NCBI RefSeq assembly: GCF_003150675.1 | Contig: NZ_QGGB01000009.1 | Span: forward strand, 124,001 to 188,000 | Reading direction: 5' to 3' | Source of the DNA: Rhodohalobacter mucosus | GTDB lineage: Bacteria; Bacteroidota; Rhodothermia; Balneolales; Balneolaceae | DNA length: 64,000 nucleotides | Shown here: positions 26,958 to 35,645 of the stretch, piece by piece | How positions within the stretch are numbered: the stretch's first letter is position 1 | Layout: the number at the start of each line of letters is the position of its first letter | Translations under genes and position numbers: made by a program | The notes under the pieces: model-generated | Databases searched by the model: none | What the model was told of the DNA's origin: nothing | Seen by the model: the letters and a program-made list of their open reading frames with translations, nothing else

Positions 26958-27831
26958 GGTTATTATCAGGGCTCCCTATGAGCTCACCCGTACGATTACC
27001 GTCAAACCCCGCGAAGCCGGTGAGAGTGCGCTTCATTTCTTCAGAAACCGGTTTCCCTACCTTTCGGAAGAAAAATGGCTTCAGCGGCTGGAGTCGGGGT
27101 GGATTCGCAGTAACGGATTGCCCGTCAGTGCCGGCACTTGCCTCTCCGCACACCAGGTACTTACCCACTATTCACCTGCGGTAAGTGAACCCTCCGTATC
27201 CGGCAATATAACCGTAGTGAAAGAGACAAAGAACTGGCTGATTGTGTGTAAACCGGCACCTCTTCCCATGCATCAGGGCGGACGGTATTACAAAAATACA
27301 CTCGCATACCTTCTTAAAGAGATGGGATACAGCGATCTGAATCCCGTGCACCGCCTGGATGCGGTGACCTCAGGGCTCGTGCTTTTTGCAAAAAATCGCA
27401 AGTGGGCCATTCAAATCCGGAAAGAGTTTGACGAGAACCGTGTGGAGAAGTGGTACCATGCAATAGTAGAGGGGGAGATGACCGGAAATCTGGCTGTGGA
27501 TCAGCCGATTCGCAGAAGAAGGGGATTTGTTTTCGAATGCGGCAACGGATTGGAGAATGCAAAACCGGCATTGACCCGATTCATTCCTGAAAAAGTACTG
27601 CCCGGCGGTAAAACGCTGGTTCGGTGCATCCCGGAAACGGGAAGAACTCATCAGATCCGCCTGCACCTCAGAGAGGCAGGATTTCCTGTTGCAGATGATC
27701 CCATTTATGGGCCAAAAGGCGATGACAGCGGCCAAAAACTACAGAACTCCGCAATCAGCTTGCGGAGTTCCGGTATCGTTATCAAAGCGCTAAGAATAAA
27801 GGGAGTGCTTCCCGTTACAAAAGGCTTTTAA
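26920..27831 (+). CDS. RluA-family RNA pseudouridine synthase
   Basis: About 303 residues. The N-terminal 75 residues resemble an S4-like RNA-binding domain (FLSEEKWLQRLESGWI region). The catalytic domain contains NPVHRLDAVTSGLVLFAK with the nucleophile Asp of HRLD, and the late PETGRTHQIRLHL motif. It isomerises uridine to pseudouridine in rRNA or tRNA; the site is not predictable. The start is uncertain: ATG 26920 overlaps the end of trhO by 38 bases, GTG 26938 by 20. Its stop overlaps the convergent pilX-like gene by 17 bases. Confidence 0.88.
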   Translation: MTISSSVSSRSSRVIIRAPYELTRTITVKPREAGESALHFFRNRFPYLSEEKWLQRLESGWIRSNGLPVSAGTCLSAHQVLTHYSPAVSEPSVSGNITVVKETKNWLIVCKPAPLPMHQGGRYYKNTLAYLLKEMGYSDLNPVHRLDAVTSGLVLFAKNRKWAIQIRKEFDENRVEKWYHAIVEGEMTGNLAVDQPIRRRRGFVFECGNGLENAKPALTRFIPEKVLPGGKTLVRCIPETGRTHQIRLHLREAGFPVADDPIYGPKGDDSGQKLQNSAISLRSSGIVIKALRIKGVLPVTKGF

Positions 27832-28972
27832 CTTTTTCAATCAGGGTCTCGCCTGTGGATCCTGAGGGTGGAATTCGTACGTTTTCGGACGTAACGACTT
27901 GCGTATACTTGTTCTGTTTTACGGCGTTCGCGGCGGCCATTTTAGCATACTGTTCAGCATTACAGTCATACTGAATGGCAATGTTACCGCTCACATCAAT
28001 ATCGACCTGAAGATGATCGGGGTGATCTTCGGTATGTCCCACTAAAATGTTGCCATTAATAGTCGGGGTTCCCCTTCCTGTAAAGTTGTAGGCATTTTCA
28101 AATACAATCAGTCCGTTAAAGGTAAAATTACCCGCAATATCAAGGGTGGCACCATCTTCACCCTCATATTCCATGTAGCCATCAGAACGGATTACGAGAA
28201 TCCCATAACCTTCGGAGATACCACCTGTAAGTCTTGCATTATCTTCCACAAAGAAAACTCCGGGATTTTCCTGGGTTCCCATAGATCCTTTATAGTTTCC
28301 GCTGATATACTGCACTCCATCAGTGCTGGCCAGTCGTGCAATCATTTCATCCGTAGGCTGATAAGACAGATCCGGATTCTCATAAACCATAGGATCGCCT
28401 TGTACACCTTTTTTCCCTTTTGCTTCGGTCACAGAGAAGTTGTCGCCCGATCCGGTCATCGTGGTAATGGCGGGTTTGTTTTCACAACCTGTTGGCCCGT
28501 CACCGTTAATAAAAGAGGAACCACCCATTGTGAAATTAAATTTGTGCGCTTCCGCAGCTACGGTCAGTGCACCCTCAAAATCAGGTACCAGGGAGCTGAA
28601 AGGCTGTTTTAAATAAAGTGTTCGTACTTGAACAAACTCATTCAGATAATCCGCATTCGAATAGAGCCATAGAGAATCCGGGTCCCAGTAATTTGGATTT
28701 TGGTAGTAATCCGTATAAAGGGCGATATCGCGATCCTGAACGGTTATTGTCCATGGATTATTGATGTCGTGATCGTTTGGCCAGTTATTATCCTGGTTGA
28801 TCTCCTGCATCGCCATCTGAATCGCAGTGTGGGCCGCATTCTTGGCCATTGTATATTCAGCGTAGTTCACATTTTTTTCTGTGAGCATCATGCCGGTATT
28901 GGATGTGCTGAGGGCTACAAATCCCAGCGAAATCAATACTCCGGCGCATATAATTAACATTGCTCGTCCCAT
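27815..28972 (-). CDS. PilX-like membrane-anchored protein of a minor-pilin cluster
   Basis: A 385-residue protein. One N-terminal membrane helix (AMLIICAGVLISLGFVAL) is followed by an amphipathic extension with repeated Ala (AKNAAHTAIQMAMQEIN), as in PilX/GspK-like pilin components. The rest is an extracytoplasmic domain rich in beta-strand segments (for example ATLDIAGNFTFNGLIVFEN) that resembles a beta-helix. No canonical prepilin cleavage motif is visible. It is the last of three genes in one operon (30185 to 27815), 37 bases after its neighbour. Function is unknown; assembly or tip structure of a type IV-like filament is an inference. Confidence 0.6.
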   Translation of the reverse strand: MGRAMLIICAGVLISLGFVALSTSNTGMMLTEKNVNYAEYTMAKNAAHTAIQMAMQEINQDNNWPNDHDINNPWTITVQDRDIALYTDYYQNPNYWDPDSLWLYSNADYLNEFVQVRTLYLKQPFSSLVPDFEGALTVAAEAHKFNFTMGGSSFINGDGPTGCENKPAITTMTGSGDNFSVTEAKGKKGVQGDPMVYENPDLSYQPTDEMIARLASTDGVQYISGNYKGSMGTQENPGVFFVEDNARLTGGISEGYGILVIRSDGYMEYEGEDGATLDIAGNFTFNGLIVFENAYNFTGRGTPTINGNILVGHTEDHPDHLQVDIDVSGNIAIQYDCNAEQYAKMAAANAVKQNKYTQVVTSENVRIPPSGSTGETLIEKVKSLL

Positions 28973-29009
28973 AATAGGTACCTGTCAGGTTTGGATTGCT
29001 GTATCTTAT

Positions 29010-29648
29010 TTATTGTAAATTCATGGGTGTAAACCGCTTTTCCCATACTGTACGGACAAACCGTCCGTCTCCCGTTGCCCTCTCAAAAACAGGCTCTCTG
29101 CTTTGTACTTCCATTATAATATATACCTGTTCCACATCCTGCATCTGTGCTGCCGACAGCGGTGTGGCCATGTTGCTGCCCAGTGGCGCGCCAACCGTAT
29201 CGTAGTATCGTATTTCAAAATTGGTGACGCCCACCTGAATGTCATTTTCAACAGGGGTGCCGGTAGACTGAAATTGCACGGATCGTGTCAGGGTCTTGAT
29301 GTCAGGGTTTCCCGTAAAGACGGTATCCTGCTTCAGTTCCCACGTAATAAAATCGGGCGTCCGTGTGGGATCGTCGGTTAAATTCCGAAAAAAACTGATC
29401 TTGGAGGAGTCGGCCTCCACGAGAATACGATTGCCCGTTGATGTGACATCCGCCGTGGTCCGGTCAACATGATAACCCATGTTGGGAATATCATCATTGA
29501 GCAAATCGGTAATATTGACCACATACTCACGAACCATCTGCGAAATGGTCAGCTCCGCACTGCTGTTCTGCACCCGGATGTTCATCATTGCGATCCCGAG
29601 AAGCAGCATGCCTGCGATAACGTAACTGGTAACCATTCCAATGTTCAT
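29010..29648 (-). CDS. PilW-like single-pass membrane protein of a minor-pilin cluster
   Basis: A 212-residue protein with an N-terminal helix (VTSYVIAGMLLLGIAMM), then a domain with ISFFRNLTDDPTRTPDFITW and TNFEIRYYDTVGAPLG, the kind of segments found in PilW/GspJ-type proteins (trans-strand sequence near 'FEIRYYD', then a late EVQSREP strand). A good ribosome-binding GGAG precedes its ATG. It is 21 bases after the first gene of the cluster and 37 bases before the PilX-like gene. The G|FxxxE prepilin site is not evident, so processing by a prepilin peptidase is uncertain. Confidence 0.6.
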   Translation of the reverse strand: MNIGMVTSYVIAGMLLLGIAMMNIRVQNSSAELTISQMVREYVVNITDLLNDDIPNMGYHVDRTTADVTSTGNRILVEADSSKISFFRNLTDDPTRTPDFITWELKQDTVFTGNPDIKTLTRSVQFQSTGTPVENDIQVGVTNFEIRYYDTVGAPLGSNMATPLSAAQMQDVEQVYIIMEVQSREPVFERATGDGRFVRTVWEKRFTPMNLQ

Positions 29649-29669
29649 AATCTTTTCTCCTGCCTGAAG

Positions 29670-30185
29670 TTAGTCGGCGTAATAATTTCGTATAAATTCC
29701 AGAACATACTGTCTGGGTGCATCGTCTTCTCTGAGAAAGGCACTTGTTACAGTAACCTCAATTTTTTTGAATGTAGAGGGTGCTCCAAGCGGCTGAAAGT
29801 TGGTGCCATCCACGTAGAAAACATCCACGCTTATATCAAAATCTCCATGGGTTGTCGTCATGACGGTACTCCAGCCGTCATAATCGTCAAAATCATCGAA
29901 TGCGGTTCGTGTGCCTTCTCCGGAGTCCGCGCCAAGGCTGCCGGCCGCGGTGAATCCTCCCGGAATGATGGCGGGGGGTGCAGAGGAGTTAACCGTAACA
30001 TTATCAAAGCTCTTCGACCGGGCCTCTTCAATTATTTCCTGGCCCAGTGAGATAACCTCCTGTTCAAGCTCCCCGTCGATCTGGAGCATAGAATTGCGGT
30101 GTATCATGCTGTTGGCGCTCAATAGGATCATAGAAAATATGATCATAGCCGCCATGGTCTGTATTACTTCAGAATATCCTATCAT
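29670..30185 (-). CDS. PilV-like single-pass membrane protein of a minor-pilin cluster
   Basis: A 171-residue protein and the first gene of the cluster. The N-terminal membrane helix IQTMAAMIIFSMILLSA is followed by an alpha-helical stem (EQEVISLGQEIIEEARSKSF), then AFDDFDDYDGW, a segment typical of PilV/GspI-like minor pilins, and a C-terminal strand ending EFIRNYYAD. The order V-W-X matches minor pilin and gspI-J-K clusters. A 267-base gap with the mdh terminator precedes it; I see no clear -7 element there. A short inverted repeat GTAAC/GTTAC lies near 30320-30335. Confidence 0.6.
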   Translation of the reverse strand: MIGYSEVIQTMAAMIIFSMILLSANSMIHRNSMLQIDGELEQEVISLGQEIIEEARSKSFDNVTVNSSAPPAIIPGGFTAAGSLGADSGEGTRTAFDDFDDYDGWSTVMTTTHGDFDISVDVFYVDGTNFQPLGAPSTFKKIEVTVTSAFLREDDAPRQYVLEFIRNYYAD

Positions 30186-30364
30186 GGTTCAATTCGTAAT
30201 TGAAAGGATAAAGATGGTGCCTCTCGCTCTATCTTTTATTATTAATTTTGTTGCTAAGCCAGTTGTCAGCTGGTAAAGCTTCCTGGGGTTGACACCTGAC
30301 TCAATAATAAAGACGCTAAACGTAACATATCGTTACATCTTTCTTAATTTGATTTCTCAATATT

Positions 30365-30404
30365 AAAAAACCCCAATCTGGCCCTTTAAAAGGCAGATTG
30401 AGGT
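30365..30404 (-). terminator. Rho-independent terminator of mdh
   Basis: On the minus strand, CCTCAATCTGCC pairs with GGCCAGATTGGGG (one bulge) and is followed by TTTTTT. It lies about 50 bases after the mdh stop. Confidence 0.85.
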
Positions 30405-30452
30405 CTTAAATGCAAGTAGTGAAGAGCCAGGTCTTCTTTATTTGCGGTTTGT

Positions 30453-31409
30453 TTATTTATCCATCAGCTTTTTGAAGTCCTCCAAAGTGGAACGGACTGC
30501 TTTTTCTGATGCTCTTAGAAGTTCGGTTTCTGAATCGTCAAGATCAACTTCAATAATTTCCTTGATGCCGCCCTTGCCGAGCTTCACGGGTACACCTAAA
30601 AACAGGTCATTGATCCCATACTCTCCGTTTAACTGCACGGCGCACGGGAAAATACGATTCTGATCCAGTATTATTGCCTCTACCATTTGTGCGGCCGCTG
30701 CACCGGGTGCATACCATGCGGATGTTCCCATGAGGCCTACAAGTTCGCCCCCTCCTTTCTTGGTACGGTCAACAATGGCGTCAAGTTTATCCGAATCAAT
30801 AAGCTGAGTTACGGGAATTCCGGAAACCGTAGTGTATCGGGGCAGGGGCACCATGGTGTCGCCGTGACCGCCCATCAGCAGCGATTGAATATCCTTGGGT
30901 GATACATTCAGTTCTTCGGCCAGAAAAGCACGGAACCGGGCGGTGTCCAGGATACCCGCCATACCCATAACACGGCTGGAATCGAACCCGCTGGTGGCAT
31001 GAGCTACGTAGGTCATGACGTCGAGCGGATTGGAAACCACTACGATGATGGTATCAGGCGAATACTTTACAAGTTCTTCGGTTACGGTTCGTACAATATT
31101 GCTGTTGATTTCAAGAAGGTCATCACGGCTCATGCCAGGTTTTCTGGGAACGCCGGCTGTAATTACGCATACGTCTGAGCCTTTGGTGTCTTCATAATTT
31201 ACAGTACCTACAAGGCGCGTATCAAAGCCCAAAATGGGAGCCGTTTCCCATTGGTCTAATGCGCGGCCTTTAGAGGGATAAAACGTTTTATCTCCTTCTT
31301 CCTTTTCAATATCGACCATGACTACTTCCTTTGCATAGTCGCGTTCTGCGATGGCGAGGGCCACTGTTGAGCCCACATTTCCACCTGCTCCTACAACGGT
31401 AACTTTCAT
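30453..31409 (-). CDS. mdh: Malate dehydrogenase (LDH-like, NAD-dependent)
   Basis: A 318-residue TCA-cycle enzyme. The Rossmann motif is VTVVGAGGNVGSTVA, and the acidic residue in VMVDIEKEE favours NAD. Substrate residues are the two Arg in TAGVPRKPGMSRDDLL (Arg instead of Gln distinguishes malate from lactate dehydrogenase), and the active-site His is in LMGGHGDTMVPLPRY. The ATG at 31409 fits the family start MKVTVVGAG; an in-frame ATG 15 codons upstream is less likely. It has its own promoter-like box and a strong terminator. Confidence 0.96.
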   Translation of the reverse strand: MKVTVVGAGGNVGSTVALAIAERDYAKEVVMVDIEKEEGDKTFYPSKGRALDQWETAPILGFDTRLVGTVNYEDTKGSDVCVITAGVPRKPGMSRDDLLEINSNIVRTVTEELVKYSPDTIIVVVSNPLDVMTYVAHATSGFDSSRVMGMAGILDTARFRAFLAEELNVSPKDIQSLLMGGHGDTMVPLPRYTTVSGIPVTQLIDSDKLDAIVDRTKKGGGELVGLMGTSAWYAPGAAAAQMVEAIILDQNRIFPCAVQLNGEYGINDLFLGVPVKLGKGGIKEIIEVDLDDSETELLRASEKAVRSTLEDFKKLMDK

Positions 31410-31491
31410 GAATTTGTGGTTTTTAAGTTTGGATTTCGGATGGGTTGCGTGCACAGCTTACAACACGCTGACATCAATTTTTTATATACTC

Positions 31492-31499
31492 TAAAGATA
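31492..31499 (-). promoter_or_regulatory. -7 element of the mdh promoter
   Basis: TATCTTTA on the minus strand matches TAnnTTTG at 7 of 8 positions; a TTTC lies 20 bases upstream where TTTG is expected. It is 83 bases before the mdh start. Confidence 0.45.
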
Positions 31500-31539
31500 G
31501 AGGAAATCTGAGAGGGATTGAAACAGAGTTCGCCGGAAC

Positions 31540-32409
31540 TCAACTCTTTCTGCGATCAAGTCCCCACATCAATTTATTGCGAAGTGTCTCAAAATAATTT
31601 TGACCGGGAAGCTGAATAAGGTGGATGCTGTATTCACTCTGGCTGATGGTTACATTAAGATCCGACTCAACCTGATGCGACATCCCATCGTACGTAAAAA
31701 GCGTATGCTCCGAGGAATTCAGGCTTCTGATTCTGAGCGGCTTGCCGGAGGGCAGAACCAGCGGCCTTGTAGTAAGTGTGTGCGGATTGATGGGTGTAAG
31801 CACCATAACCGGCGTATTGGGCATGATGATTGGCCCGCCCGCTGAGAGATTGTATGCAGTGGATCCGGTGGGTGTGGAAACGATCAGCCCGTCTGCCCAG
31901 TAATTATTAATGAAAACGCCGTCATAATCAGCATGAAGGGTGATCATCGACGAGGTATCTTTCTTTGTAAAAAGAAACTCATTCAGTGCATCATAGCGTT
32001 TGCCTCCCGGAAGTTCAGCTTTTAAAAAGGTTCTGCTATCAAGAGAGTAGTTCTCATCGATAACCTGTCGAAGGCAATATTCAATGTTTTCAGGCTGAAT
32101 ATTGGCCATAAAACCCAGTTTTCCCGTATTAATGCCAAGAACCGGTGTTTGTTTCTTACGGACAAGCTGCGCCGTGTGAAGAATGGTTCCGTCACCTCCT
32201 ATTGCAATTACCACATCGCAGGAATCAACGCACTTTTGTTCCTCCTCAAGTATGTTAACCGATTTGTGGTCAGACATTTCGGGATAGTGGCCGGCAAGTG
32301 TTTCTGACACAAAAACAGAGACACCTTCTGCCCTGCACCATTCCAATACCTGCCTGATGGGTTCTTCCACAGAATATTTATCCGGATTGGCGATAAGGCT
32401 GAATGTCAT
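31540..32409 (-). CDS. nadK: NAD kinase
   Basis: A 289-residue enzyme phosphorylating NAD to NADP. Motifs are IAIGGDGTILHTAQLV (GGDGT), GINTGKLGFMAN and the NAD-binding PTGSTAYNLSAGGPI. Length is normal for bacterial NadK. The gene is 16 bases after the substrate-binding lipoprotein gene and is the last of a ddl-SBP-nadK operon on the minus strand. With pntAB at the right edge of the window, two determinants of the NADPH pool are present, though not linked. Confidence 0.96.
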   Translation of the reverse strand: MTFSLIANPDKYSVEEPIRQVLEWCRAEGVSVFVSETLAGHYPEMSDHKSVNILEEEQKCVDSCDVVIAIGGDGTILHTAQLVRKKQTPVLGINTGKLGFMANIQPENIEYCLRQVIDENYSLDSRTFLKAELPGGKRYDALNEFLFTKKDTSSMITLHADYDGVFINNYWADGLIVSTPTGSTAYNLSAGGPIIMPNTPVMVLTPINPHTLTTRPLVLPSGKPLRIRSLNSSEHTLFTYDGMSHQVESDLNVTISQSEYSIHLIQLPGQNYFETLRNKLMWGLDRRKS

Positions 32410-32425
32410 AAATTCCGTGGTTTTA

Positions 32426-33886
32426 TCAGCGGTTATTCAGTTGAATGCTATCGATGGGCAGAGCCCAGGGAGTGGCAGGTATGTCATCAATCTGTACATT
32501 TTCATGATAGATACCGTACACGGGGGATTCAAATCGCAGCCAGGGGGTCTTGGCCGGGTCAGGTAGATACCTGTCATGGAATGTGTCATGCATGCGGCTG
32601 TAAAAGGATGCCTCGGGTATGGGTACCCGAATATTCAGATAGGCGAGTCCGGCTTCCGGATTCATCCATTCCCGGTTGATTTCCGCAAACAGCCACCTGG
32701 CAAAGGGATTGTCGGTATGGACAACAAGATATCTTGCCGAATCGGCTGCCGCAGAGGTGTCAGGACCCGAAACTGTTAAGCCCTCAATATTAAAATAGGA
32801 GGTTCCTTCCACTGAAAACCGGTATTCCTGAAAAGATGCAATCCGGTCGGAAAGTTCGGCCAAACTGAAATCTGACTCCCGGTTGAGATATATTGAAGTG
32901 ATTCTTGACGCAGGCTGCATAGTCAGGTTGTACTCATCCGCATAAGACTCTCTTAAATCACCGTTCAGTATAATCTGTTCCATCATTTGCGGACCCATTT
33001 CAGGAATCCAGTCTATCCTGTTCCGTGCAAACTCCTGGAATAACTGTCCTTCTGACCTTCCATGAATAAAGTCTATCCGGTTGATCATCTCATCGCGCTG
33101 ATTGTCAGGGTCGTTTAGAGCCAGTACAATCGCGGTGCTGTCAGCAGATCTGAAGGAATAGGGTCCTGTTCCAACCGGTTTTTCCGAAAGAGCCTGCTGC
33201 GGACGCAGAATCGATTCTGAGGGATAGATGGAGAGCAGCGGAGAGGCCAGTTTACTTGTAAATTCATGATCTTTCTCCCGCAGGCTTATTTTGAGTGTTC
33301 GTGCATTTTGCACCTCTATTCCTGTAACACCCTCCAAAACCCGTTTTGCGGGATCAAAAACCTCTCTTTGTTCCATAAAAAAGCTTCTGAAGCCGCGGAT
33401 ATTCTTAAGCAATTCCGCTGCATGCGGAGGTACATTATTCCGGGCAGCCCTTTCGAAGGCCCATTTCACATCTCTTGCATGAAGTTCCCGCCCCACTCCT
33501 GCATTAAAAACTTCGCTGTCATGATAAAATACATCCTCCTTCAGCGTGATGGTGTATTCAAGACTGTCGGGACTTACAGCTGTCTGATCTGCAAGCAGTG
33601 GCTGTACGTCTCCCTCTGGGTCGATGGTATAGAGTGTCTGATAAACGGCGGAAAGAACCCTCATTGTGCTAAGGTCTTGGGCAAACAGGGGGTCCATATT
33701 GGTAACCGGTTCAATCAGGCCGATGGACAGACTGGTGAATGTGTCATCTTCAGCCGTTTCGGTTGTATCCGTACTGCCGGTGCGGGGTGCATCACGAACC
33801 ACCACCACCTCACTGCTTGAACCGCATGCCTGCAGCAGCATCAAAATTGGAATCAGGCTGAGGAGAAATTGTCGGGCAGTGATCAT
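32426..33886 (-). CDS. Orphan family-5 substrate-binding lipoprotein
   Basis: A 486-residue lipoprotein with a signal ending in the lipobox MLLQAC. The fold is that of the DppA/OppA (SBP_bac_5) family: SIGLIEPVTNMDPLFAQD, then LADQTAVSPDSLEYTITLKEDVFYHD, DVKWAFERAARNN and ILRPQQALSEKPVGTGPYSF. It would bind peptides or similar ligands outside the inner membrane. It is shorter than typical OppA (about 540), and no permease or ATPase genes are adjacent. It sits 11 bases after ddl and 16 bases before nadK, suggesting a link to cell-wall peptide metabolism, but that is inference. Confidence 0.85.
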   Translation of the reverse strand: MITARQFLLSLIPILMLLQACGSSSEVVVVRDAPRTGSTDTTETAEDDTFTSLSIGLIEPVTNMDPLFAQDLSTMRVLSAVYQTLYTIDPEGDVQPLLADQTAVSPDSLEYTITLKEDVFYHDSEVFNAGVGRELHARDVKWAFERAARNNVPPHAAELLKNIRGFRSFFMEQREVFDPAKRVLEGVTGIEVQNARTLKISLREKDHEFTSKLASPLLSIYPSESILRPQQALSEKPVGTGPYSFRSADSTAIVLALNDPDNQRDEMINRIDFIHGRSEGQLFQEFARNRIDWIPEMGPQMMEQIILNGDLRESYADEYNLTMQPASRITSIYLNRESDFSLAELSDRIASFQEYRFSVEGTSYFNIEGLTVSGPDTSAAADSARYLVVHTDNPFARWLFAEINREWMNPEAGLAYLNIRVPIPEASFYSRMHDTFHDRYLPDPAKTPWLRFESPVYGIYHENVQIDDIPATPWALPIDSIQLNNR

Positions 33887-33897
33887 GATATCATCAA

Positions 33898-35085
33898 TTA
33901 TTTGCTTGTTTTAAGTCCTTTGATCCCTTTAACGGCTTTCTCGCTCAGTAAGTTTGTTTCGTAGCTCTGAATACGGCCGTTTTTTTGGCTGTGGCGATCC
34001 AGTGCCAGTTTGATCAACTCTTCAAGAAGCTGCGGATATTCTATGCCTGACTCCTTCCAGAGATAAAAAGAGAAAGAGCCGGGGATGGTGTTGATCTCAT
34101 TAAAATAGTAATCACCCGTATTACTGTTCACGAGAAAATCGAGACGAGCCAGTCCGCTGCACCCCAGAAGGCTGAAAATGGTTCTGGATGTTTCCTGAAT
34201 GGCACGGGTGAGGTCATCATCAATATCGGCGGGTATCACCCTGTCTGCCGATGCCATTCCTTTTGAACCTGCTTCATCACGCATGTATTTATCCGTGAAT
34301 GACAGAAGCTCTTCCTTGCCAATCGGCCGCTCACAAACACTTGCCCTGTTTTTATCGGAAGAACCCAGCACAGAACAGTTGACTTCAGTAAGTGGTTTCA
34401 CGGCTTTTTCAATCAGCAGACGGGCATCATACCGAAAGGCCGTTTCAACGGAGCGTATCAGGTCTTCTCTGTGTTCAACCATTTCAACACCAATGGAGCT
34501 ACCCAGGTGAACTGGTTTCACTATCAGGGGGTATCGTATTGATTCGGCTTTCGCAATCAGTGAATCCCTGCTGTCAACCCACTCAGATTCATGAAATCCG
34601 ATCCCGTCCACAACCGGCAGGTCATGGTTTTTGCAAAATTCTTTTGCTCTCAGCTTGTCCATGCCCAATGCAGAAGCCAGTACACCGCTGCCGGTGTAGG
34701 GAATGTGATACAGCTCACAAATTCCCTGAAATGAGCCGTTTTCACCGTCTGATCCGTGAAAAGCAGTCAGAAGTGCGTGGATTGGATGAGCCACTTCTTT
34801 TGAAAACCATCCCTGCCTGAGTTCGAGCAGAACCGGCTGGCCCAGATCATTGTGGGAAAACGTACAGGGAATCGACTCCGAGGCCACTTTTTTAAGGTCT
34901 TTGAAACTTTCAAGTTTCAGTAGTGATTTGCCTGTGAGCCAGTTACCAGATTTGGTTATGTAGAGCGGAATAAGGGTGTAGTGTGATTCTTCAAGAGCGG
35001 CAACAGCCTGTAGAGCCGTAAGAACGGATACCTCATGCTCGGGAGACATACCCCCAAAAGCGACGATCAGATTTTTTTGAGACAT
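33898..35085 (-). CDS. ddl: D-alanine--D-alanine ligase
   Basis: A 395-residue ATP-grasp enzyme that makes the D-Ala-D-Ala end of peptidoglycan precursors. Visible are VAFGGMSPEHEVSVLTA, HGSDGENGSFQG (serine loop), IVKPVHLGSSIGVEMV and the Mg/phosphate site EINTIPGSFSFYLW. It is longer than E. coli Ddl because of an N-terminal insertion and a basic tail (KGIKGLKTSK). The ligand-selecting residues look more like Ddl than the VanA type. It is the first gene of the ddl-SBP-nadK operon. The ATP-grasp family is certain, the D-Ala specificity highly likely. Confidence 0.93.
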   Translation of the reverse strand: MSQKNLIVAFGGMSPEHEVSVLTALQAVAALEESHYTLIPLYITKSGNWLTGKSLLKLESFKDLKKVASESIPCTFSHNDLGQPVLLELRQGWFSKEVAHPIHALLTAFHGSDGENGSFQGICELYHIPYTGSGVLASALGMDKLRAKEFCKNHDLPVVDGIGFHESEWVDSRDSLIAKAESIRYPLIVKPVHLGSSIGVEMVEHREDLIRSVETAFRYDARLLIEKAVKPLTEVNCSVLGSSDKNRASVCERPIGKEELLSFTDKYMRDEAGSKGMASADRVIPADIDDDLTRAIQETSRTIFSLLGCSGLARLDFLVNSNTGDYYFNEINTIPGSFSFYLWKESGIEYPQLLEELIKLALDRHSQKNGRIQSYETNLLSEKAVKGIKGLKTSK

Positions 35086-35252
35086 GACAAATTATTAATT
35101 GTTTACAAGATGATACAAATATCACTTTTTAATTGACAGATCATTGCCGATAAGTAGAGGCAGCTAGCATATTAAATTGAAGGGCCGGTGCTGTGAATCT
35201 CAGATTCCAACAGCATTGAAAGCCCGTTTTCCAATAGGATCCGCATAAATTC

Positions 35253-35636
35253 ATGTCTGCACAGGCAAAGAAAATATTACTTGTTGAAGACGAAGAGATG
35301 ACGGCACGGTTAATTATATACCGGCTGAAATCACTGGGATATGAAGCATTCCATTCAAAAGATGGTGTGAACGGGCTGAAAAAAATCCGTGAATTACAGC
35401 CGGACCTGGTGGTTCTGGATGTAATGCTGCCCGGAAAATCTGGTTTTGAAATTTTACAGGAACTGCAGGAGGATGATTTTATTGACGAAAGGAGCATTAA
35501 AGTGATCATGCTATCGAATAAGAAGCGCGTCGAGGATGTTTCAAGAGGGTTTAATCTGGGAGCCATGGAATATGTTCCCAAGCCGTTTAAGATGGATGAA
35601 TTTCTGCTGCGGTTAAACAGAGTACTTAACCAATAG
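35253..35636 (+). CDS. Single-domain response regulator
   Basis: A 127-residue receiver domain without output domain. The acidic pocket is in LLVEDEE (D13, E14), the phospho-acceptor is Asp56 in VVLDVMLPGKSG, Ser88 occupies the switch position in IMLSNK, and Lys110 is in YVPKPFK. All elements for phosphorylation are present. It is 9 bases before a membrane HEAT-repeat protein and in an operon with a processive glycosyltransferase, so it may gate polysaccharide synthesis or secretion by protein contact. The cognate kinase is not adjacent; the HWE kinase at 57.2 kb is a candidate only by presence. Confidence 0.93.
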   Translation: MSAQAKKILLVEDEEMTARLIIYRLKSLGYEAFHSKDGVNGLKKIRELQPDLVVLDVMLPGKSGFEILQELQEDDFIDERSIKVIMLSNKKRVEDVSRGFNLGAMEYVPKPFKMDEFLLRLNRVLNQ

Positions 35637-35645
35637 GATTTTAGT

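Noticed and set aside
29469-30050. 193-residue plus-strand frame
   Set aside because: Antisense to the PilV- and PilW-like genes; no signal or family pattern.
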